From positions 24,364 to 88,363 of the forward strand of contig NZ_CANLNH010000019.1 of assembly GCF_947492535.1 (NCBI RefSeq): DNA of 64,000 nt. Reading direction: 5' to 3'. The DNA is from an uncultured Dokdonia sp. GTDB lineage: Bacteria; Bacteroidota; Bacteroidia; Flavobacteriales; Flavobacteriaceae. A model generated the notes under the pieces. It was not told the origin of the DNA, searched no databases, and saw nothing but the letters and a program-made list of their open reading frames with translations. How positions within the stretch are numbered: the stretch's first letter is position 1; every line of letters starts with the position of its first letter. Shown here one piece after another: positions 7,899 through 16,942 of this stretch. The position numbers and the translations under genes were made by a program.

Positions 7899-10064
7899 AT
7901 GAAAAAAATAATCACAACTATTCTTCTTCTATTATCTTATATGAGTTTTGCTCAAACTATTGCTATAGATAAAATAGAAGCTATTGTATCTTCAAAAATA
8001 GCGGCAAATGATCCTGGTTTATTTGTAGGAGTTGTTAAAGATGGAGCTATTGTATATGAATATTATAATGGTCTTACAAGTCTACAACATCAAGTAAAAG
8101 CAGATGAAACCTCTCGTTCTAATATTGCATCGGTAGCTAAACAATTTACTGCTTTATGCGTTCTAAAATTAAATCTAGAAGGATCGCTAAATTTAGAAGA
8201 TGACATACGTACCTATCTTCCAAATCTCTATAAAAATATAAAGGAGCCTATTAAAGTGAGGCATCTCATTAACCATACGAGTGGTATTAGGGACTATTCA
8301 GATTTAATGAGTTTACAAACGGATCCATGGTGGAGTCGTAGAGGTCTAGATAATGATGATGTTATAGAGTTATTAGAAAAGCAAGAAGATCTCAATTTCA
8401 TACCTGGATCTGAGTATACCTACAGTAATTCTAACTATACAATATTGACAAAAATTGTTGAGAAAGTATCAGGCGTATCATTTCATGACTATTCAAAACA
8501 ATTATTTGAAAGTTTAGGAATGAAAAATACCACATTCTTAAAAAATTATATGGTCGTGATTCCTAATCAAGCTTTACCTTACTCTGATTGGGGAGATGGA
8601 AACTGGCAACAGTTCCCCATGCTTACCAATCTATACGGGGATGGTTTTTTATTTACCACTCTAAAAGATCAATTAATATATGAGCAGGCAGTTCAAAATG
8701 CACAAAAAACAACTAATCAATTATTAATACAAAGTCAGCTTCCTATTCCTAATAGTGAGATTACCACTTATGGTTTTGGACTAGAACTTGAAGATAGATT
8801 GAATTACAAAGCTGTTCACCATGCAGGAGGCACGGGCTCTTATAATGCACAAATGGCTCGTTATCCTGAAGAAGGGCTTTCCATTTTTGTGATGAGTTCT
8901 AATAATAAGGTTTGGAGTAGTGGTATTGCAGATCAAATAGCAAACGTGATATTACCAAAAAAAGAAAGCAACATTGCTAAAACAGATTTTGAAAGTCTTG
9001 CCCTTGGTACTCCCCTATCATTAAAAGCATTTACAGGAACATATACCACTACCGATGGAGGTATTATTATCAAGATTTTTGAAGAAGATGGAAAAGTAAA
9101 GTACAAACGAGGTAACAACAATTCATTTACACTCGTTAAAGAAAAAGATAATCTGTATGCATTTGAAGAGTCTGCAGATGCCAAAATTGCACTTACACAA
9201 ACCTCTGGACAACCTATAAGCCTTACGTTATATCTACCAGAAGCAGCACCTAGATTTCATACAAAAATCCCTAACACTCGTTTAAATAATTACGAACTAG
9301 ATGCCTACACAGGTCATTATGAAAACTCAGAACTGGATGTTGCTTTTGAAATTTTAAAGAAAGAAAACACATTATACATCCAGCAACAGGGTGAAGAAGA
9401 TGTAAATCTATTAACGATATTGACACCCACCAACTTACTAGTCTCTAATTATAAACTAAAGGTAGAAAGAGATGCTTTTAATAGAGTACGTGAAATTTTA
9501 ATTTCTTTAAATCGTATCAAAAACGTCAAGTTTATAAAGAAAACATCTTTAGAATTTCAGCCCGTTATCCCTACAGATAATGGTTCTATACAAGTCACAA
9601 CCATTGCCTCTAAAGGAGATGGCTCTAACATACTATTGACCAAAAACTATGAAAATGGTAATGAAATCTGGTCACAGCAATTTGGTGGAAAAAGTTACGA
9701 TAAAGCCAACTCTATTATTGATACCAAAGATGGAGGATATCTTCTAGTTGGGTCTACAAGTTCATTTGGTAATGGAAATTATGATGTCTATGTTATTAAA
9801 GTAGATGATACAGGAAAGGAACAATGGACTGCTACGTATGGTGATTTTTATAATGAATATGGAAATATTGCTGAAGAAACTGAGAATGGATATATCATTA
9901 AAGGAACTAAACAAGAATGCAAATCAAATAATCTAGCCTTAGAAGACAATTGTAAAACCAATGTATGGGTGATTACTATTGATAAAAAAGGAAATCAGCT
10001 TTCGGATACGATACAGGAAGAAATCATAGAAAATCCAGACTATCAAAAAGAATGGCATAAGTAA
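7899..10064 (+). CDS. Secreted class C beta-lactamase-like serine hydrolase with C-terminal propeller-like repeats
   Basis: A signal peptide (MKKIITTILLLLSYMSFAQ) precedes a penicillin-binding/class C beta-lactamase fold. The nucleophile motif SxxK is S78-V-A-K81, the second motif Y-S-N is at residues 175-177, and an H-H-A-G-G-T-G run serves as the third (KTG-like) motif near residue 310. Such proteins hydrolyse peptides or esters in the periplasm or outside the cell. After about residue 565 there are two repeats of the type W-S-Q-Q-F-G-G-K-S-Y-D and W-T-A-T-Y-G-D-F-Y, each with G-G-Y/G-Y-I turns. These resemble incomplete blades of surface beta-propellers and are unusual on this hydrolase. 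There is no T9SS sorting tail. At 721 residues it is longer than typical single-domain members. Confidence 0.85.
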   Translation: MKKIITTILLLLSYMSFAQTIAIDKIEAIVSSKIAANDPGLFVGVVKDGAIVYEYYNGLTSLQHQVKADETSRSNIASVAKQFTALCVLKLNLEGSLNLEDDIRTYLPNLYKNIKEPIKVRHLINHTSGIRDYSDLMSLQTDPWWSRRGLDNDDVIELLEKQEDLNFIPGSEYTYSNSNYTILTKIVEKVSGVSFHDYSKQLFESLGMKNTTFLKNYMVVIPNQALPYSDWGDGNWQQFPMLTNLYGDGFLFTTLKDQLIYEQAVQNAQKTTNQLLIQSQLPIPNSEITTYGFGLELEDRLNYKAVHHAGGTGSYNAQMARYPEEGLSIFVMSSNNKVWSSGIADQIANVILPKKESNIAKTDFESLALGTPLSLKAFTGTYTTTDGGIIIKIFEEDGKVKYKRGNNNSFTLVKEKDNLYAFEESADAKIALTQTSGQPISLTLYLPEAAPRFHTKIPNTRLNNYELDAYTGHYENSELDVAFEILKKENTLYIQQQGEEDVNLLTILTPTNLLVSNYKLKVERDAFNRVREILISLNRIKNVKFIKKTSLEFQPVIPTDNGSIQVTTIASKGDGSNILLTKNYENGNEIWSQQFGGKSYDKANSIIDTKDGGYLLVGSTSSFGNGNYDVYVIKVDDTGKEQWTATYGDFYNEYGNIAEETENGYIIKGTKQECKSNNLALEDNCKTNVWVITIDKKGNQLSDTIQEEIIENPDYQKEWHK

Positions 10065-10084
10065 AACTATAATAATGCTATATA

Positions 10085-10163
10085 CGCTTTCGCGAAAGCG
10101 AACTTGTGAGAACTACCAGTTGGCAGGCAGGTTCGTAACCACAGGGAAAGCAAAGCGATAAAG
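10085..10163 (+). repeat. Composite palindromic repeat
   Basis: A perfect CGCTTTCGCGAAAGCG (10085-10100) is followed by AACTTGTGAGAAC, a GGCAGGCAGG segment and an AGGGAAAGCAAAGCGATAAA end. It lies just downstream of the serine hydrolase stop codon and shares its order with the copies at 11407, 19853 and 63869. Confidence 0.8.
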
Positions 10164-10359
10164 CATATCATTATAGATAAAAACTAGTTGGTTGCTTATA
10201 TACAAACAATTAGTAAGCCAATTATAAACCACTATAAAACCAATAGTTACACCCCTATTTATAGATAGCATAATTATTTTTTATTATAATAAATTATTAG
10301 GAATCATTTAATTTGTTTAATTTCCATACCTAAAGAATAAACAAAACAACCAAATCATT

Positions 10360-11256
10360 ATGCTTAAAAAAATAACCCTAATGGCTTTTCTAATTTTTGG
10401 AACAGCTATATATGCACAAGACTATTTAGATGTCGTAAAAGCGACCTATCATACTACTACATTAGGGAATGTAGACAACGATGTAGAAACAGATGTTGGT
10501 AATGCTAATGTTGAGGTATATTTCCCAGTACCTTTGACTAGTGATATTACTATGATTTCTGGATTTACATATGAAAACACACGATTAAGTTTAAATAATT
10601 CTATCAGTAGGACCAACCTAATTATGACCCGATTGAATCTAGGAGTTAAACTCGATCATGGAAAAAAATGGAGCGGTACGTATGTATTACTTCCTAAGTT
10701 TGCTTCCGATTTTAATGATTTAGGAGATAATGATTTCCAGATGGGAGGACTTGCTTTACTGGAAAAAAGATATTCAAGTAAGTATAGCTTAAAGTTTGGC
10801 ACCTATATCTCATCAGAAAATTTTGGAACAACGGTGACACCGCTTATTGGGTTATGGTATAAGTCAAAAAACAAGAAATTTTACATCAACGCAACGTTAC
10901 CTATACGAGCTGACGCAAATTATTCAGTAACCGATCACTTTAGTGTAGGAGGAAATCTTCTTACCTCTGTAAAATCATATAATATAGCATCACAATTAGG
11001 TGATGGGTTTTATGTACAGGAAGAGTCTATACGCTTTTCTGCATTTGCGGCCTATGGGTTATTGGATGACACTATTATTGTACGTGCGAGAGTTGGTTTT
11101 GACACCACAGATTATGGCTTATATGCACAAGGTGACGATGTAGGTGTTCAAGTACTAACGTTTCAAGTAGGTGGAGATGATAGAACGAGACTTAATTCTG
11201 AATTTGAAGCAGCGCCTTTTGTTGGTGTAGATCTTATTTTTAGAACAGGTCTTTAA
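10360..11256 (+). CDS. Outer-membrane beta-barrel-like protein (DUF6268-type)
   Basis: A 298-residue protein with a signal peptide (MLKKITLMAFLIFGTAIYAQ) followed by alternating amphipathic strands rich in Y/F and G, ending FVGVDLIFRTGL with an aromatic/hydrophobic C-terminal strand. The pattern (TMISGFTYENTRLSL, LRGVKLDHGKKW-like turns, KLGTYISSENFG) suits an outer-membrane barrel of the DUF6268 type in Bacteroidota. Its function is unknown. It is monocistronic and ends at a strong terminator. Confidence 0.75.
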   Translation: MLKKITLMAFLIFGTAIYAQDYLDVVKATYHTTTLGNVDNDVETDVGNANVEVYFPVPLTSDITMISGFTYENTRLSLNNSISRTNLIMTRLNLGVKLDHGKKWSGTYVLLPKFASDFNDLGDNDFQMGGLALLEKRYSSKYSLKFGTYISSENFGTTVTPLIGLWYKSKNKKFYINATLPIRADANYSVTDHFSVGGNLLTSVKSYNIASQLGDGFYVQEESIRFSAFAAYGLLDDTIIVRARVGFDTTDYGLYAQGDDVGVQVLTFQVGGDDRTRLNSEFEAAPFVGVDLIFRTGL

Positions 11257-11275
11257 AAATTTATAATCATTCTAT

Positions 11276-11312
11276 AAAAATCACTGGTATCTATATGATA
11301 TCAGTGATTTTT
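11276..11312 (+). terminator. Rho-independent terminator after the barrel gene
   Basis: A 16-bp stem (AAAAATCACTG.TATC paired with GATA.CAGTGATTTTT) around a 5-nt loop, 20 bases after the stop codon, followed by a T-rich run. The symmetric A and T tracts make it bidirectional in principle. Confidence 0.85.
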
Positions 11313-11406
11313 ATTTTAAACCGCATCATTTTAAATCTTTTACGCATAAGATATCACATTAGGAGTAACATACTCCTAACTAAATCTATATGACTTTTTA
11401 TGTATT

Positions 11407-11505
11407 CGCTCCTGTCTGCCGGCAGGCAGGTTCGCGAAATCGAACTTGTGAGACCTGCCTACCGGCAGGCAAGTTCACAATCAGAGAGAGAGTGAAACGA
11501 TAAAG
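11407..11505 (+). repeat. Composite repeat with nested CCGGCAGGCAGG inverted repeats
   Basis: A degenerate palindrome (TTCGCGAAATCGAACTTGTGAG) is flanked by two inverted copies of a CTGCCGGCAGGCA segment and ends AGAGAGAGTGAAACGATAAAG. The inverted arms could form a long hairpin. It sits 185 bp upstream of the xylose operon start. Confidence 0.75.
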
Positions 11506-11689
11506 TTTACGTTAAAAGCATACAAAAATGCAACTAGCATTTACGCACGTACTACCTATCTCAAAGGCTTTGAAGCGTACACATGGAATACATTGTACAG
11601 GTCACAGGAAACGAACATTCATAAAAAAAACACGAAGACCTAATGACTTTTAAATTAATTTTTATAAATTCGAACCATAACAGAACAGA

Positions 11690-12691
11690 ATGGATGTAAA
11701 CGAAACGATATTACGAATTAATCATGCTAGTGATATTCCTAAATATCAACAAATTGTAACGGCTATTGTAGATGCTGTTGCTGAAAGCTCCATAAAAAAA
11801 GGAAGTGTTTTACCATCGGTAAATGCTATTTGTAAGACCCATAAACTTTCTAGAGACACTGTATTTAAGGCCTACTCTATTTTAAAAGACAATGGTGTTG
11901 TAGATGCGGTGCCTAATAAAGGATACTTTGTCGCTCATGATACAAAAAAAGTATTATTAGTATTAGATACTTTTAAAGCGTATAAAGAAGTGTTATACCA
12001 TTCATTTATAAATAATTTACCTGATAATATTATTGCTGATGTTCAATTTCATCATTATAATATTGATAATTTTAAAACAATCATAAACAATAGTGTTGGT
12101 AAATACTATAAGTATATCGTGATGAATTTTGATCACAAAGACGTCACAGATGCGGTGTCTAAAATTAATAGTGATAAGTTATTACAAATAGATTGGAATA
12201 TTCATACAGATTCAGATAGTAACTACGTCTTTCAAGACTTTGGAACCTCTTTTTACAAATCCATAAAACAAGCAGAAGTGGCATTAAGGAAATATAAAAG
12301 AATCGATTTTTTATATCCGTCTTTTACGTATCACCCAACAGAGACATTGGTCTATTTTGAAAAATTCTGCAAAGACTTCAATTTCGATTATCAAATAATT
12401 ACAGATCCTAACGACTTTCAAGTAGAAAAAGGAGTTGCATATGTAAGTGTAAGTGACCGTATGTTAGGAAGGTTTTTAGAGCAGAGTAAAGACCATGATT
12501 TTGAACCTGGAACAGATGTAGGTTTTCTTTCATACAATGAAACTCCGATGAAAAAATTTATTTACAAAGGTATTTCGGTGATTTCAACAGATTTTAAAGA
12601 ACTAGGAACAAAAGCTGCTGAGTTTATTACATCAGATAATCCAATGCAATACTATGTTCCTACTACACTAACGCTTAGAGAATCTTTATAA
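11690..12691 (+). CDS. GntR-family regulator of the xylose operon, with a LacI-like sensor domain
   Basis: Residues 1-75 are a GntR winged helix (IPKYQQIVTAIVDAVAESSIKKGSVLPSVNAICKTHKLSRDTVFKAYSILKDNGVV). The remaining 250 residues resemble a periplasmic-binding-protein (LacI-like) effector domain. It ends 3 bp before xylB and therefore leads the xylose operon. By position it should sense xylose or a xylose derivative and repress or activate xylB-xylA-symporter-xylosidase expression. This architecture is a common sugar regulator in Bacteroidota. The operator sequence was not identified. Confidence 0.88.
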   Translation: MDVNETILRINHASDIPKYQQIVTAIVDAVAESSIKKGSVLPSVNAICKTHKLSRDTVFKAYSILKDNGVVDAVPNKGYFVAHDTKKVLLVLDTFKAYKEVLYHSFINNLPDNIIADVQFHHYNIDNFKTIINNSVGKYYKYIVMNFDHKDVTDAVSKINSDKLLQIDWNIHTDSDSNYVFQDFGTSFYKSIKQAEVALRKYKRIDFLYPSFTYHPTETLVYFEKFCKDFNFDYQIITDPNDFQVEKGVAYVSVSDRMLGRFLEQSKDHDFEPGTDVGFLSYNETPMKKFIYKGISVISTDFKELGTKAAEFITSDNPMQYYVPTTLTLRESL

Positions 12692-12693
12692 AC

Positions 12694-14178
12694 ATGTATA
12701 GCATAGGGTTAGATATAGGAAGTTCATCTGTTAAAGTGGCTATTGTAAAAATTGCTACAGGTGAATGCATGATTACACTACACGAACCCGATACAGAAAT
12801 GGAAATTCATGCACCAGAAAAAGGCTGGGCAGAACAAGATCCAACACTATGGTGGGAATATACATGTAAAGCTATTCAACGAGCTTTAAAAGAAACACAG
12901 ATAGATGCTACAGACATTCAATCTATAGGTATTGCCTATCAAATGCACGGATTAGTTCTTGTAGATCACAAAGGAGCAGTTTTACGAAATTCAATTATAT
13001 GGTGCGATAGTCGCGCTGTAGCTATTGGTCATGAAGCCTATGAGCAGTTGGGTGTTCAAAAATGTACTAACCAACTTCTTAATACGCCTGGTAATTTTAC
13101 AGCATCCAAGTTAAAATGGGTGAAAGACAATGAACCAAATGTCTATAATGCTATTTATAAATACATGCTACCTGGTGATTATATTGCTTATAAACTAAGT
13201 GGTATCATTCATACGACTAAAAACGGACTTTCAGAAGGTATTTTATGGGATTATAAAAATCATGCGCTTGCTGATGTGTTATTAGAGCATTATGACATTG
13301 ATAAACACCTCACTCCTACGCTTACTGAAAATTTCACGTTACAAAGTAAGGTTAACACAAAAGCTTCTGAAGAAACAGGATTAAACGTTGGGACTGTCAT
13401 AAGATACAGAGCAGGTGATCAACCTAATAATGCACTATCATTAGGTGTTTTTGAATCAGGACAGGCAGCACTCACAGGAGGAACTTCTGGGGTGATCTAT
13501 GCAGTCACCGAGCAATCCACATTTAAAGAGATTCAACGTGTAAATCAATTTGCACATGCCAATTATTCATCTGAAACCCCTACTGTAGGGAGATTGTTGA
13601 ATATAAACGGTGCTGGCATACAATATCGTTGGTTACTCAATAATACAAAAGCATCATCTTATGAAGAAATGAATACAAAAGCAGCTACCATTGCTATTGG
13701 AGCTGATGGTTTGGTTCTCTTACCCTTTGGAAATGGTGCCGAACGAATGTTTCATAATCGCATCATAGGAACACATATTAAAAACCTTGATTTAAATCGT
13801 CATCAGGATGCCCATCTTTATAGAGCTGCATTAGAGGGTATTGCTTTCTCCTTTGTTTATGGCATGGAATTATTAAAAGAAGATCACACAGAGATACATA
13901 CACTACGCGCGGGTAATGATAACTTATTTAGATCAGAAATTTTTGGAATAACCATCGCAACATTAATTGGACAACCTATTGAAATATACAATACAACGGG
14001 TGCTGTAGGCGCTGCTAGAGCTGCAAGTCTTAAAGATCATGACTTTACATCTTTCAGTAAACAAATCGTTTCCAATGATCATATCACCACCTATACACCT
14101 TCTCAAAATACTTCTTTATATAAAGAAGCCTATCAACACTGGAAAAAAGAAGTAGAACATACACTAAAAAACAATTAA
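12694..14178 (+). CDS. xylB: Xylulokinase
   Basis: A 494-residue FGGY-family kinase. It opens [18 protein letters not shown] (phosphate-1 loop), contains [13 protein letters not shown] and IWCDSRA in the first domain, and has [11 protein letters not shown] and the adenosine-binding [18 protein letters not shown] in the second. It phosphorylates D-xylulose to xylulose 5-phosphate in the cytoplasm, feeding the pentose phosphate pathway. The length matches the family. It lies between the regulator (2 bp away) and xylose isomerase (4 bp), so the genes are surely co-transcribed and probably translationally coupled. Confidence 0.95.
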   Translation: MYSIGLDIGSSSVKVAIVKIATGECMITLHEPDTEMEIHAPEKGWAEQDPTLWWEYTCKAIQRALKETQIDATDIQSIGIAYQMHGLVLVDHKGAVLRNSIIWCDSRAVAIGHEAYEQLGVQKCTNQLLNTPGNFTASKLKWVKDNEPNVYNAIYKYMLPGDYIAYKLSGIIHTTKNGLSEGILWDYKNHALADVLLEHYDIDKHLTPTLTENFTLQSKVNTKASEETGLNVGTVIRYRAGDQPNNALSLGVFESGQAALTGGTSGVIYAVTEQSTFKEIQRVNQFAHANYSSETPTVGRLLNINGAGIQYRWLLNNTKASSYEEMNTKAATIAIGADGLVLLPFGNGAERMFHNRIIGTHIKNLDLNRHQDAHLYRAALEGIAFSFVYGMELLKEDHTEIHTLRAGNDNLFRSEIFGITIATLIGQPIEIYNTTGAVGAARAASLKDHDFTSFSKQIVSNDHITTYTPSQNTSLYKEAYQHWKKEVEHTLKNN

Positions 14179-14182
14179 AATT

Positions 14183-15499
14183 ATGGCTAGCCACGAGTAT
14201 TTTAAAGGCATCCCTAAGATCTCTTACGAAGGACCACAATCAGATAATCCTTTAGCATATAAATATTACGACTCAGAAAAAGTGATTGCAGGAAAAACAA
14301 TGAGAGAACATTTTAAGTTTGCTATTGCCTATTGGCATACCTTCTGTGGTCAAGGATCTGATCCTTTTGGGCCTGGAACTCAAAACTTTGCTTGGGATCG
14401 AGCCACAGATCCTATACAAGCGGCAAAAGATAAAGCCGATGCTGCTTTTGAATTCATTTCAAAATTGGGGTTTGACTATTTCTGTTTTCATGATTTTGAT
14501 CTTGTTCAGGAAGCAGCCACATTTACTGCATCTGAAAAACGTCTAGATACGATTGTAGACTATATCCAACAAAAGAAAAACGAAACAGATATAAAACTCC
14601 TTTGGGGAACTGCCAATTGTTTTTCTAATCCACGATATATGAATGGTGCAGCTACTAATCCTCAGTTTGATGTTGTGGCTAGAGCAGGTGCACAAATAAA
14701 ACTAGCATTAGATGCAACTATTAAGTTAAACGGTGAAAACTATGTCTTTTGGGGTGGTCGAGAAGGCTATATGTCTTTACTCAATACGGATATGCATAGA
14801 GAGTTGGATCACATGGGACAGTTTTTAACCATGGCTAGAGATTATGCACGATCACAAGGTTTTAAAGGTACTTTCTTTATAGAACCAAAACCGATGGAAC
14901 CTATGAAACATCAATACGACTTTGATGCTGCAACAGCCATTGGTTTTCTAAAAGAGTATGGACTTGATAAAGATTTTAAATTAAATATAGAAGTGAATCA
15001 TGCGACACTAGCACAACATACGTTCCAACACGAACTAGAAGTAGCAGCAAAGGCTAATATGTTGGGTAGTGTAGATGCTAATAGAGGGGATTATCAAAAT
15101 GGATGGGATACAGATCAGTTTCCAAATAACATTCAAGAAACCACCGAAGCCATGTTGGTATTCTTAAAAGCTGGCGGATTGCAAGGGGGTGGTATTAATT
15201 TTGACGCTAAAATAAGACGTAATTCTACCGATATGGAAGACGTATTCTATGCGCATATTGGTGGCGCAGATACATTTGCGAGAGCACTTATTACTGCTGA
15301 TAAGATCATGACGTCATCATCCTATCTAAAACTAAGGCAAGAACGCTATAGTTCCTTTGACACTGGTAAAGGAAAGGAATTTGAGTCTGGAAATATGAAG
15401 CTACAAGACTTGTATGAGATCGCAAAAGAAAATGGCGAACTTCCGTTACAAAGCGGGAAACAAGAGCTCTTTGAAAACATCATCAATCAATATATCTAA
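14183..15499 (+). CDS. xylA: Xylose isomerase
   Basis: A 438-residue TIM-barrel enzyme that interconverts D-xylose and D-xylulose using two divalent metals. Landmarks include the active-site strand FCFHDFDL, the substrate-binding WGGREGY (about residue 190), the metal-binding [17 protein letters not shown] and the later [14 protein letters not shown] and [19 protein letters not shown] motifs. Length and motif order are those of class II xylose isomerases. It is followed after 11 bp by the symporter gene. Confidence 0.97.
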   Translation: MASHEYFKGIPKISYEGPQSDNPLAYKYYDSEKVIAGKTMREHFKFAIAYWHTFCGQGSDPFGPGTQNFAWDRATDPIQAAKDKADAAFEFISKLGFDYFCFHDFDLVQEAATFTASEKRLDTIVDYIQQKKNETDIKLLWGTANCFSNPRYMNGAATNPQFDVVARAGAQIKLALDATIKLNGENYVFWGGREGYMSLLNTDMHRELDHMGQFLTMARDYARSQGFKGTFFIEPKPMEPMKHQYDFDAATAIGFLKEYGLDKDFKLNIEVNHATLAQHTFQHELEVAAKANMLGSVDANRGDYQNGWDTDQFPNNIQETTEAMLVFLKAGGLQGGGINFDAKIRRNSTDMEDVFYAHIGGADTFARALITADKIMTSSSYLKLRQERYSSFDTGKGKEFESGNMKLQDLYEIAKENGELPLQSGKQELFENIINQYI

Positions 15500-15510
15500 A
15501 CACCTAGTTT

Positions 15511-16929
15511 ATGGCTTCTTCTAAAAATTCTTCATACCTGCTTAAATTAGCCATGGTCGCTACGTTAGGAGGGCTCCTTTTTGGTTATGATACGGGTGTT
15601 ATCTCAGGAACAGTGGGTTCTTTAGAAAGTTTCTTTGTCACACCCAAAAATCTAAGCGAAAATGCAGCAAGTGCTTTTAAAGGATTTATTGTTTCTAGTG
15701 CTTTAATTGGATGTATTATAGGAGGTGTATTGAGTGGTTTTGTAAGTACTGCCGTAGGCAGAAAAAAAGGACTTGTCATAGCGGGTATTTTATTTCTCAT
15801 TTCTGCTTTAGGATCGGCGATGCCTGAGCTATTACTAAAACCTATAGGAGATGCAGATCACACATTTTCTACTATTTTTATTATTTACAGAGTTATTGGA
15901 GGTATTGGTGTAGGGCTAGCTTCTATGTTATCCCCCTTATATATTGCAGAAATAGCGCCTGCAAAAAAAAGAGGCCAATTAGTATCCTATAATCAATTAG
16001 CCATTATTGCTGGGTTTATGGTGGTGTATTTTGTCAACTATTCTATCTCTAAGTTCGGCGGTTCAGACGAATGGCTTAATACTGTAGGCTGGCGATGGAT
16101 GTTTGCATCAGAAATCATACCGGCAGGACTTTTCTTATTATTCTTATTCTTTGTGCCTGACACTCCTCGATCGTTAATGCTTAAAGGTAAATCTGAACAA
16201 GCGCTGAAAGTACTCATCAAAGTGAATGGTGAGTCTGAAGCTCATAAAATACAACATGAAATTAAAACTTCTATAGATAAACCTGATTCAAAAAAACTAC
16301 TTTCATTTGGTTGGGGCATCATTATCATTGGCGTGATGCTTTCTGTTTTCCAACAGTTTGTTGGGATCAATGTCGTGTTATATTATGCGCCAGAAATCTT
16401 TAAAAATATAAACCCAGATACCGATGGCGCTCTTTTACAGACAATCATTGTGGGGGTCGTCAATTTCTTATTTACCATTATCGCTATCAAAACAGTAGAT
16501 AGTTACGGAAGAAAGCCTTTAATGATGATAGGTGCTTTAGGAATGGCCATCGCCATGCTATCATTAGGTTTTGTTTTTTATTCGGAAGCTACAGGCTATC
16601 TCGCACTCGTATGTATGATGATATATGTTGCTAGTTTTGCCCTTAGCTGGGGACCTGTCACCTGGGTATTATTATCAGAAATATTTCCAAATAAAATTCG
16701 TGGTCGCGCCATGGCCATTGCTGTCGCTGCACAATGGATCGCAAATTATGCCGTATCCTTCACCTTCCCTATGATGGATGATAACCGTTATCTCACCGAA
16801 CAATTTCACAATGGATTTGCTTATTGGGTATACGGTATCATGGGCTTTTTAGCCTTCTTATTTGTCAGGAAATTTATTCCTGAAACAAAAGGAAAAACAC
16901 TAGAAGAGATGGAAGAATTATGGAAATAA
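15511..16929 (+). CDS. MFS sugar porter, probable xylose:proton symporter
   Basis: Twelve transmembrane segments over 472 residues. Sugar-porter signatures are present: GGLLFGYDTGVISG in TM1, GRKKGL between TM2 and TM3, the loop after TM5-6 (PDTPRSLMLKGK, a P-E-S-P-R variant), QQFVGINVVLYYAPEIF in TM7, and the C-terminal PETKGKTLEEMEELW. The family includes XylE, GalP and AraE. The operon position points to xylose. It sits in the inner membrane and uses the proton gradient. Confidence 0.93.
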   Translation: MASSKNSSYLLKLAMVATLGGLLFGYDTGVISGTVGSLESFFVTPKNLSENAASAFKGFIVSSALIGCIIGGVLSGFVSTAVGRKKGLVIAGILFLISALGSAMPELLLKPIGDADHTFSTIFIIYRVIGGIGVGLASMLSPLYIAEIAPAKKRGQLVSYNQLAIIAGFMVVYFVNYSISKFGGSDEWLNTVGWRWMFASEIIPAGLFLLFLFFVPDTPRSLMLKGKSEQALKVLIKVNGESEAHKIQHEIKTSIDKPDSKKLLSFGWGIIIIGVMLSVFQQFVGINVVLYYAPEIFKNINPDTDGALLQTIIVGVVNFLFTIIAIKTVDSYGRKPLMMIGALGMAIAMLSLGFVFYSEATGYLALVCMMIYVASFALSWGPVTWVLLSEIFPNKIRGRAMAIAVAAQWIANYAVSFTFPMMDDNRYLTEQFHNGFAYWVYGIMGFLAFLFVRKFIPETKGKTLEEMEELWK

Positions 16930-16942
16930 AAAATAACTGTCT

